Shown here one piece after another: positions 1 to 5,885 of a stretch of DNA of 9,422 nt. The stretch covers positions 1 to 9,422 of the forward strand of contig JAGQIY010000491.1 in NCBI GenBank assembly GCA_020430865.1, given 5' to 3'. Position numbers and translations under genes: made by a program. The notes under the pieces are model-generated. The model was not told the origin of the DNA. It ran no database searches and saw only the letters and a list, made by a program, of their open reading frames with translations. How positions within the stretch are numbered: the first letter of the stretch is position 1; each line of letters starts with the position of its first letter. The stretch comes from Myxococcales bacterium (GTDB lineage Bacteria > Myxococcota > Polyangia > Polyangiales > Polyangiaceae).

Positions 1-1547
1 ACCAGAGGCGAGAGCCGGAACGGACGCCTGGATTCGGGCTGGGAGTCCGGCGGAGGCAACTCCCTGATCGCCACATCGACCCCGCGCGCTCGAGGCGGAG
101 CTCCGTAGGCGGGAGACTCGAGGGTGGGCTGCGTGGCTCCGGGGATGTGGGCGGGGCTCTCCTCCAGCGTGTGGACCTTCACCTCACTTCGGGCCTGACG
201 GTCCAGCGCGGCCTGCACCTGGGGCGGGATGACGGGGGTCGCGTCTTGCGGCCTGGGTAGGTCACGGCGCGTAGCATCGTTGCCTTGCGGAGACACAGAC
301 TCGTGTCTCACCCCCAAACCCACATCCAGCAGCGGCACCGTCTGACCGATCGGCTGAGGCGGGGAGCTCCTGTTGCCGTGGGGATGCGTTGGAGGGGCTT
401 CGAGCATTGGCTGGGTGAACTTGACCGGCCCTCGCTCGGTCGCTGGCGGTGCTTCCACCGCCGGCATCGCAGGCAGGGAAGGCGCGTGCCCGACGAGGGC
501 GTTGGTCAGGGGCGTCGGCGCACCCATGGTGTTGAGTCGTGGGGTCGCCTGCTCGCTTTGCCACGGGGCAACGCTCTGAGGAACGGTCGCCCCGTCGTCT
601 CGCTCACCACTCAGGGCCAGGCCAGTGTCCGGAAGCTCGATCTTGATGCGAGCGCGACCGGGGCTCTGCTTGCGCTCGTTGACGCCTCCGACCCGCTGCC
701 GCGCGACGCGCAGCTCCTCCCCCAGCTCGTGCATGGTCTGCTGGCGGTTCTGCCGCGACTTTGCCAGCGCCTTCTCGACGATGTCCCACACGTACGCCGG
801 CAGCCCGGGGACCAGCTCGAGCAGCGACGGCGGCGGCGAGTTCAGCTGGCGGTGACCGATGGTGACGTGATTCGGTTCCTCTCCAGGGGCGATGAAAGGA
901 TGCCTCCCGGAAACGCATTCGAAGAGCACCAGGCCGAGACCGTACACGTCGGAGCGGGGATCGACCTGCTTCCCCTCGAGGTGCTCCGGCGACATGTACG
1001 GCACCGTGCCGGCCAGCTCGTGGACCTCCGTGGTCTTCAGGTTGTAGCCGAGGAGCTTTGCCATCCCCAGGTCGAGGACCTTCAGCTCGCCGCTCCCGGT
1101 GACGAAGACGTTCTCGGGCTTCAGATCCCTGTGGATCACGTTCAGCTGGTGGGCGGCCTCGACGCCCTCGGCGATCTGGATCGCGTAGTCGAGAGCGGTC
1201 GGCAGCTCGAGACGCCCGCCGCCGTCGAGCACCTCACGCAGCGTCTGCCCCTCCAGCAGATCCATCGCCAGCCAGACGACGCCGTTCTCCAGCACCCCCG
1301 CGTCGTGGACGCGGATCAAGTTCGGATGATCCAGTCGACTCAGCACCAGCGCCTCGACCTGCATGCGCTGGCGAAGCTCCGCGCGCCCCACGTGGTGCAC
1401 GTGCATCGCCTTGATCGCCGTCGGGCGCGCGAGGTAGCGATGACGCGCCTCGAACACCTGCCCAAAGCCGCCGCTGCCGAGCAGCCTCAACAGCTGATAG
1501 CGGTCCTCGATCCAGTCCCCCGGACGCAGCGTCGTGGGCGCCTCCAC
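1..1547 (-). CDS. Hanks-type serine/threonine protein kinase, C-terminus outside window
   Basis: This is a eukaryotic-like Ser/Thr kinase that phosphorylates proteins with ATP; the catalytic domain should be cytoplasmic. From the proposed GTG start the Gly-rich loop GSGGFGQV is at residues 24-31, the ATP-anchoring Lys of TAIKAM at 46, the helix-C Glu at about 65, the catalytic HRDLKPEN at 139-146, DLG (in place of DFG) at 159-161, and VPYMSPE ending at Glu188. The catalytic set is complete, so it should be active. The domain ends near residue 270. About 245 residues rich in Pro, Ala and Thr follow, and the frame stays open to base 1, so any membrane helix or sensor domain lies outside the window. 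The start is uncertain: GTG at 1545-1547 puts the kinase core about 23 residues in, while a second in-frame GTG (1584-1586) directly abuts the stop of the upstream gene. Neither has a convincing Shine-Dalgarno sequence. The gene follows PEGA-type gene C by 39 bases and is probably cotranscribed with it. Kinase identity is very secure; its substrate is unknown. Confidence 0.95.
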   Translation of the reverse strand, partial: MEAPTTLRPGDWIEDRYQLLRLLGSGGFGQVFEARHRYLARPTAIKAMHVHHVGRAELRQRMQVEALVLSRLDHPNLIRVHDAGVLENGVVWLAMDLLEGQTLREVLDGGGRLELPTALDYAIQIAEGVEAAHQLNVIHRDLKPENVFVTGSGELKVLDLGMAKLLGYNLKTTEVHELAGTVPYMSPEHLEGKQVDPRSDVYGLGLVLFECVSGRHPFIAPGEEPNHVTIGHRQLNSPPPSLLELVPGLPAYVWDIVEKALAKSRQNRQQTMHELGEELRVARQRVGGVNERKQSPGRARIKIELPDTGLALSGERDDGATVPQSVAPWQSEQATPRLNTMGAPTPLTNALVGHAPSLPAMPAVEAPPATERGPVKFTQPMLEAPPTHPHGNRSSPPQPIGQTVPLLDVGLGVRHESVSPQGNDATRRDLPRPQDATPVIPPQVQAALDRQARSEVKVHTLEESPAHIPGATQPTLESPAYGAPPRARGVDVAIRELPPPDSQPESRRPFRLSPL

Positions 1548-1566
1548 GGCGCCAGCATACCGAGCC

Positions 1567-1580
1567 GGACCTCCAGGTCC
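1567..1580. other. Short palindrome between gene C and kinase
   Basis: Arms GGACCT and AGGTCC flank two bases, 7 bases past the stop of gene C and 20 bases before the proposed kinase GTG. On the minus strand it contains GGAGG, the only strong Shine-Dalgarno-like run nearby, but 22 bases from the GTG, which is too far for normal use. It could form a small hairpin or be chance in GC-rich DNA. Confidence 0.25.
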
Positions 1581-1586
1581 AGCCAC

Positions 1587-2711
1587 TCAGAACGCGCCGC
1601 GAAATCCGAGGGAAGCTCGGTCGTGCTCGACGAACAGGTCGACGGCTCGCAAGCCGGCGCTCCCCGCCGACCGAGCAGCCGATTCCTGCTTCGGCTTCGG
1701 CCAGAGAAAGAAGGCCGCGACGCTCGCCACCGCCAGACCGACTCCGACGCCCAGCAGCACGTTGCTGGTGCTGGCGGCCGACTCGCGATCCGACTGCAGG
1801 CTGTCGAGCTGGCTGCAGAAGTCGGTCTGGATCCCCGAGCACTCGTCGCTCGGGCGTCCCATGCGGAGCTCCGACAGCTCGTCTGACTTGTCAGTCGCTT
1901 TCGCGCGGAACACGAAGCTGCCCGCGAGGGAGCCGAGCGCCAGCACTCCTCCTGCGATCACGACGATGTTGCGGGTGGTCATCGAGTCGGTCTTGGGGCT
2001 CGCCGTCTCCGGGGGGGCGGAGTCGGGAGGTGGGGCGCTCGGTGCGGCGCTCGCCGGGGCAGCGGCGGGTGGCGCGGCCGCCGCTTCGACCTCGAGCTTC
2101 AGCGAGGCTTCTGCGGTCGAGCCCGCTTCGACGCTCACGTTCTGGGTGGCGGTCACGAAGCCACTCGCAGCAGCGGAGAGCTTGTGTTCGCCGGGAGAGA
2201 CGAAGATCTCGCCCTCGAACAGCTCATCGTCGAGGGGGTCGCCGTCGATGCTCAAGCTCGCATGTTTGGGGGTGAGGAGCACCTCCACGCGTCCCACCTT
2301 CTTCAGCACGTCCCCCTGAAGCCCGCGGTACTTCCTCTCGGCTGTCTTCTGCTTCGGATCGTCGGCGAGGGTGAAGTGCTTGAGACAGTAGGCCAGGAAG
2401 GCTGCTGCCTCGGGGTAATGCTCGAGCTGTGCCTCGCCCCGACCCGCCTTGCACGCGGTGAAGTACGTCGCGTGGAGGCTCCAGGCGGCGCGATACTTCG
2501 CCGTGCCGTCGGCAAACCTGGACTTCTTCATCAGGCCATCGCCCTCCTCGACGAGCTTGCGCGCCTGCTCGACGGCCTCCTCGCTGCCGCGTTCGGGGTT
2601 CAGGCCGCTTTCGATCTGCTCGGGCTTCGTTTGCGCGAGCGCGGGCAGCTGCGCAGTGAAGAGGGCGAGGGCGGTGAGAGCGCTCGTGGCGCGGGCAATG
2701 AGGCGGGACAT
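1587..2711 (-). CDS. Exported TPR-like/PEGA-type protein with two C-terminal helices (protein C)
   Basis: The product has 374 residues. Residues 1-26 look like a Sec signal peptide cleaved after ALA. Residues about 41-115 are charged, helical and TPR-like. Residues about 140-208 look like a PEGA-type beta domain (VEVLLTPKHASLSIDG, then SPGEHKLSAAASGF). An Ala/Pro linker follows (209-240). Two hydrophobic helices (about 248-268 and 318-337) enclose a loop of about 50 residues with Cys291 and Cys299, and the tail ends in SLGFRGAF. PEGA domains are known as envelope-associated modules of unsettled function, common beside Ser/Thr kinases in myxobacteria. This protein shares its whole architecture with the product at 5886-6935, although sequence identity is modest. 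It begins 97 bases after lipoprotein B and ends 39 bases before the kinase GTG. The ATG lacks a clear Shine-Dalgarno sequence. Family assignment comes from pattern recognition, not a search. Confidence 0.85.
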   Translation of the reverse strand: MSRLIARATSALTALALFTAQLPALAQTKPEQIESGLNPERGSEEAVEQARKLVEEGDGLMKKSRFADGTAKYRAAWSLHATYFTACKAGRGEAQLEHYPEAAAFLAYCLKHFTLADDPKQKTAERKYRGLQGDVLKKVGRVEVLLTPKHASLSIDGDPLDDELFEGEIFVSPGEHKLSAAASGFVTATQNVSVEAGSTAEASLKLEVEAAAAPPAAAPASAAPSAPPPDSAPPETASPKTDSMTTRNIVVIAGGVLALGSLAGSFVFRAKATDKSDELSELRMGRPSDECSGIQTDFCSQLDSLQSDRESAASTSNVLLGVGVGLAVASVAAFFLWPKPKQESAARSAGSAGLRAVDLFVEHDRASLGFRGAF

Positions 2712-2784
2712 GGTGTTTCGATGTGGTTGGGGCCTGGGGCGGGCGACAGTGTAGCCGCAACGCCCCGCATGTGCTGGATGAAGT

Positions 2785-2804
2785 GACCCGCTGCGCCTCG
2801 GGTC
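2785..2804 (-). other. Stop-proximal hairpin after lipoprotein B
   Basis: Arms GACCCG and CGGGTC (6 bp) enclose an 8-base loop, starting 4 bases past the TAG of gene B. No T-run follows on the minus strand, so it is not a standard intrinsic terminator. It could stabilise the message, modestly attenuate transcription into gene C, or be chance. Confidence 0.25.
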
Positions 2805-2808
2805 GTCG

Positions 2809-4146
2809 CTAGTGACACGCCTGGGTCTGGTCGGCTGGACAGGCGGATGCCTGGCAGGCGCAGCTCGAGATCAGCTTGGCTCCCCTGTAGTAGCTGCCGG
2901 TCTGGCCACAGGCAGGAACCGCGGACGTCCAGCCGTTGCAGGTCGAGCTGGAGTACGCGGAGGGGTAGCGCATGTCCGTGGTCAGTGAACAGTCGTAGTC
3001 CCAGCCGCCGCCCACCATGGGCGTCGTGAACCAGGCCTTCTGGCCTGGATAGGCGTTGGGATCACCATCGTTGCAGTCGCCTCCCTTGCCGGAGTGGCTG
3101 CCACCCGCCTTGCAGACGTTCGGAGAGAAACCATCGGCGTCGTTGTCGATGAAGGCATGAGTGCAGCCAGAGCTCGGATTGCAGCTGTCCGCGGTGCATG
3201 CGTCTCCGTCGTTGCACGCCGCTGTCGTATCCGCATGGCTACAGGTGTGCGTCGTGGTGTTGCACGTGTCGCTGGAGCAGGCATTCCCGTCGTTGCAGTC
3301 CGCGTTCGTCTTGCAGGTGAACTTGCATGAGTCGGTGCAGCCGTCGGTGTTGTCTCCGTCCTTGCCGTCGTCGCACTCCTCGCCCTTGGCCGTGTCGACG
3401 TAGCGGTCGCCACAGGCGCTCGTCTTGCAGGATTCGGCGAGGCAGATCTTGCCAGATCCACAGCTCGCGCCATCGTCGAGCCCTTGATGGCTGCACAGCC
3501 CGCTGCTCGGGATGCAGGCGTCGGTCGTGCAGGTGTTGCCATCGTCGCAGCTCACCACGCTCCCCGCTTCACACACGCCCTGAGCGTTGCAGGTCTCCTT
3601 GCCATTGCACAGGTTGCCGTCGTCGCAGTCTGCGGCCTTGGTGCAGGTCGCCTCGCACTGGTCGGTGCAGCCATCCGTGTCGTCGCCGTTCTTTCCATCG
3701 TCGCAGAACTCGTTCCGCGCGGTATCCGTGTAGCCGTCGCCGCAGGTGCTCTCGACGCACTGATCGCCGAGGCAGATGGTGTCGGTCAGGCCCAAGGCCT
3801 CGCACTCGGTGCCGTCTTCGATGCCCGCACAGTCGAGGATCGGCTGCTCTCCTCCGGCGCCGCCAGTCTCCGCGCCCCCGACGGAGCCTGCGACGCCTCC
3901 TGCGCCGCCGGCCATTCCGCCGCTTCCGCCCATCGCTCCACCGCTACCACCCATCGCGGAGCTGCCTGCGCTCGTTCCGCCGACTCCAGCGTCCGCAGCG
4001 CCACCCCGGCCGCCAGACCCAGCGGTCGAGGTCCCCGCAACGCCGCCGCTGCCGCCGTTCTGGGCATCCCCGCCGTCACGCTCCCGGGGGGCACACGCCG
4101 CCGCGACCATCCCAGCCAACAAGCCGATTCCAAGCACTCGATGCAT
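2809..4146 (-). CDS. Cysteine-rich lipoprotein with Myxococcus disulfide repeats and MopE-like metal motif (protein B)
   Basis: The product has 445 residues. A short signal sequence ends at a probable lipid-modified Cys18 (context VAAAC, a weak lipobox). Residues 19-100 form a Gly/Ala/Ser linker. A body with 42 cysteines follows. Two CGDG/CGDR...CDDG...DGC...C units (135-168 and 245-278) match the Myxococcus cysteine-rich repeat, and between and after them come many CDDGN or CNDGN units. Residues 334-339 (DNDADG) and 357-368 (DCNDGDPNAYPG) resemble the metal-binding motif of MopE-type proteins and calcium-type DxDxDG loops. The end is TQACH. It is predicted to be an extracytoplasmic, disulfide-locked, acidic protein; binding of calcium or copper is possible but unproven. 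It is a tandem paralogue of protein A, 81 bases upstream. The ATG has a good Shine-Dalgarno GGGAG at 4155-4159, spaced 8 bases, which lies inside an inverted repeat. Confidence 0.9.
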   Translation of the reverse strand: MHRVLGIGLLAGMVAAACAPRERDGGDAQNGGSGGVAGTSTAGSGGRGGAADAGVGGTSAGSSAMGGSGGAMGGSGGMAGGAGGVAGSVGGAETGGAGGEQPILDCAGIEDGTECEALGLTDTICLGDQCVESTCGDGYTDTARNEFCDDGKNGDDTDGCTDQCEATCTKAADCDDGNLCNGKETCNAQGVCEAGSVVSCDDGNTCTTDACIPSSGLCSHQGLDDGASCGSGKICLAESCKTSACGDRYVDTAKGEECDDGKDGDNTDGCTDSCKFTCKTNADCNDGNACSSDTCNTTTHTCSHADTTAACNDGDACTADSCNPSSGCTHAFIDNDADGFSPNVCKAGGSHSGKGGDCNDGDPNAYPGQKAWFTTPMVGGGWDYDCSLTTDMRYPSAYSSSTCNGWTSAVPACGQTGSYYRGAKLISSCACQASACPADQTQACH

Positions 4147-4154
4147 CGTCGCAA

Positions 4155-4190
4155 CTCCCAGCTCCGAGGGTGATGAACGGAGCTGGGGAG
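4155..4190 (-). promoter_or_regulatory. Inverted repeat covering the ribosome binding site of lipoprotein B
   Basis: On the plus strand, CCCAGCTCCG (4157-4166) and CGGAGCTGGG (4178-4187) are perfect 10-base complements around an 11-base loop. Two further pairs (CT at 4155-4156 with AG at 4189-4190) form across one bulged G. On the minus-strand message the downstream arm contains GGGAG, the Shine-Dalgarno of gene B, so the folded form would hide it. No T-run follows, which argues against an intrinsic terminator. The pairing is seen directly; a regulatory role is inference. Confidence 0.55.
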
Positions 4191-4227
4191 GTATCGGCGG
4201 CTGGCTGGGCCAGTTGCGTGGTTTCTT

Positions 4228-5538
4228 TCAGTGGCACTCTTGAGTGCGCGTTTCGTTGCCGGTCAAACAGTTGTGGTACGTGGCGCTCTTCCCGCAGGCC
4301 GGTGCCAAAGAGAGCCAGCCCGAGTTGATTAGTACCGAGCAGTTGCCAGGGTAGATGTGGGTGTACCGCGACTCGGCCGATCCGCTGCAGTCGTAGTCGT
4401 ACGCCAGCACACCCGGAATTCCATGGTCGATCGAGAAGTAGTCCTTCACCCCCGGGTGCACAGCCGCGGCGTTCGTCCCCCTATCCGCGCAGTCGCCGCC
4501 CTTGTTGGCGTGCGCGCCACCCGCCTTGCAGGTGTTGGGTGAGTAGCCATCTCCGTCTTCGTCGATGAACTTGTAGACGCAGCCCGTTGCCGGCGCGCAG
4601 CTGTCGGCGGTGCAAGCATCCCCGTCGTTGCAAGTGCTGGAGATGTCGGTATTTCTGCAGGTGTGCGTCGAGGTGTTGCAGACGTCGCTGGTGCACGCGT
4701 TGCCGTCATTGCAGTCGCTGTCGGTCTTGCAGGTGAACTTGCAGTCGTCCTTGCAGCCATCGTCGTTGTCGCCATCCTTGGCGTCGTCGCATTCTTCGCC
4801 CTTGGCCTTGTCGACCCAGCCGTCGCCGCAGACGCTCGTCCGGCAGGAGGTACTCAGGCACAGCTTGCCGCTGCCGCAGCTCGCCCCGTCGTCGAGGGAC
4901 TGATGCGCGCAGCTGCCGTTGCCCATGACGCAGCTGTCCGTGGTGCAGGGGTTGCCGTCGTCGCAGTTGACGACGTTGCCTAGCTCGCAGGTGTGCTTCT
5001 CGCTGCAAGTCTCCTTGCCGTTGCAGGCGTTGCCGTCATCGCAGTCAGCGTCCACGTCGCAGGTCGACTTGCACTCGTCGGTGCAGCCGTCGGCGTCGTC
5101 GCCGTTCTTGCCGTCGTCGCATGTCTCGTCGTTGGCCTCGTCCGTGTAGCCGTCCCCGCACTCGCTCTGCACGCAGAGCTGGCCCACGCAGAGGGTGTCG
5201 TCACCCTCGCCCTCACAGGGCGTGCCATCCTCGAGCCCGCTGCAGTCGACGATGGGTGCGCCAGCGATCCCGCCGGCTCCGCCACTGGTCATGCCGCCGG
5301 CTCCGCCGCTGGTCATGCCGCCGCTGCCGCCGCTCAGCGCGCCCGCGGCACCACCGCTCGCGCTGCCACCGCTCGCGTTTCCGCCGTTTCCGCCGTTGCC
5401 TTGACCGGCCGTTCCTCCGCTCGTGCCGGCCGTTCCGCCGGAGCCATCTCCGGTCGGGGCCTCGAATTTGTCACCACCACATGCGGTGGGAACCAGGAAA
5501 AGCAGCGCTGCCAGAGAACATAGAGTCTTACGGGTCAT
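4228..5538 (-). CDS. Cysteine-rich lipoprotein with Myxococcus disulfide repeats (protein A)
   Basis: The product has 436 residues. The signal peptide (MTRKTLCSLAALLFLVPTAC) ends at probable lipidated Cys20, although Pro at -3 makes the lipobox atypical. A Gly/Ser/Ala/Asn linker runs from 21 to about 95 and includes two GGMTSGGA copies. A 40-cysteine body follows. CGDG...CDDG...DGC...C units at 127-160 and 237-270 match the Myxococcus cysteine-rich repeat, with CDDGN/CNDGN units around them. DEDGDG at 326-331 is a DxDxDG calcium-type loop. The MopE-like stretch that follows is altered (DCADRGTNAAAVHPG, 349-363), with a 6-residue longer segment than in B and fewer acids. The protein ends TQECH. 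Shine-Dalgarno GAGGA at 5547-5551, 8 bases before the ATG, fixes the start. It is probably the first gene of the unit A, B, C, kinase, since it follows a terminator and a 347-base gap. It is predicted to sit in the outer envelope; function is unknown. Confidence 0.9.
   Translation of the reverse strand: MTRKTLCSLAALLFLVPTACGGDKFEAPTGDGSGGTAGTSGGTAGQGNGGNGGNASGGSASGGAAGALSGGSGGMTSGGAGGMTSGGAGGIAGAPIVDCSGLEDGTPCEGEGDDTLCVGQLCVQSECGDGYTDEANDETCDDGKNGDDADGCTDECKSTCDVDADCDDGNACNGKETCSEKHTCELGNVVNCDDGNPCTTDSCVMGNGSCAHQSLDDGASCGSGKLCLSTSCRTSVCGDGWVDKAKGEECDDAKDGDNDDGCKDDCKFTCKTDSDCNDGNACTSDVCNTSTHTCRNTDISSTCNDGDACTADSCAPATGCVYKFIDEDGDGYSPNTCKAGGAHANKGGDCADRGTNAAAVHPGVKDYFSIDHGIPGVLAYDYDCSGSAESRYTHIYPGNCSVLINSGWLSLAPACGKSATYHNCLTGNETRTQECH
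5271..5318 (-). repeat. Two copies of a 24-base in-frame repeat in the linker of protein A
   Basis: Two adjacent 24-base units (5271-5294 and 5295-5318) differ at one base and encode the two GGMTSGGA copies of the Gly-rich linker. Being a multiple of three, gain or loss of a copy would change linker length without breaking the frame. Confidence 0.8.
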
Positions 5539-5885
5539 GATCGTCTTCCTCGGATTGGTTGAGTCCTGCGGGCCACCGAGGCTTCCCAGAGCCTTCGCGT
5601 TGCCGCGTTGGCGGGGATGTCGGTGGCAAGCGCACCGAGTTGCGCGGAAAGTTTGTGTCCGCGCTCGGCGCCGCTCCCCGACGGTCGGTCGGTGGGTCGG
5701 TTCTTGCGAGGCTGGTTCGAGGGGGTGAGAGACCTCCCGGAGCCCACGCGCGGCGCCGCCTACGATCGGATCTCACCGGGCGCAAGCAGAAATGCTGCCG
5801 TGTGGATCCGGACAACGACCCGGTCGCGCCTCACCCCCGAAAAATACGTCAGCTGAGCTGACGGAGCGCGCTGAGCCGTGATGCG
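5539..5885. other. 347-base gap between genes D and A, probable promoter region of A
   Basis: No protein-like gene was found on either strand. The right end holds the intrinsic terminator of gene D (5840-5863). The left end holds the Shine-Dalgarno of gene A (5547-5551). In the middle, 5683-5702 is a run of five GGTN tetramers (GGTC GGTC GGTG GGTC GGTT on the plus strand). I looked for sigma-70-type and -24/-12 promoters reading into gene A and saw none convincing. The promoter is expected here by position only. Confidence 0.5.
5840..5863 (-). terminator. Intrinsic terminator downstream of gene D
   Basis: On the minus strand CGTCAGC and GCTGACG (7 bp) enclose the triloop TCA, and TATTTTT follows at once, in otherwise GC-rich DNA. 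The stem begins 22 bases after the TAG of gene D. Arm complementarity is perfect (17 bases, 5847-5863). There is no T-run on the other strand, so it should act on minus-strand transcripts only, separating ALDH and D from the A-B-C-kinase group. Confidence 0.7.

Noticed and set aside
1556..1558. ATG 11 bases after GGAGG before the kinase
   Set aside because: It is out of the kinase frame and soon meets a stop; the kinase reading frame requires a GTG start.
285..1886. A 533-codon plus-strand open frame opposite the kinase
   Set aside because: The product is low-complexity (Arg, Leu, His, Gln) with no domain, and the minus strand encodes a full set of kinase motifs. It is a codon-bias shadow of GC-rich DNA.
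2712..2808. Possible promoter (TACACT) before gene C
   Set aside because: No matching -35 element at proper spacing; a single loose hexamer is not enough.
3327..4328. A 333-codon Arg/Ser/Cys-rich plus-strand open frame opposite lipoprotein B
   Set aside because: Its repetitive Arg and Cys content is the antisense image of the CDDGN repeats and Gly linker, and it has no signal peptide or domain.
3000..5200. Dense short direct repeats (CCGTCGTCGCA-like) suggesting a CRISPR or satellite array
   Set aside because: They are codons for recurring CDDGN/CNDGN residues at irregular spacing inside genes A and B, with no fixed repeat-spacer pattern.
5528..5861. Small open frames on both strands in the D-A gap
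   Set aside because: Arg/Pro/Ser-rich products without recognisable features; the minus-strand one runs into gene A in another frame and the plus-strand ones overlap the terminator of D.
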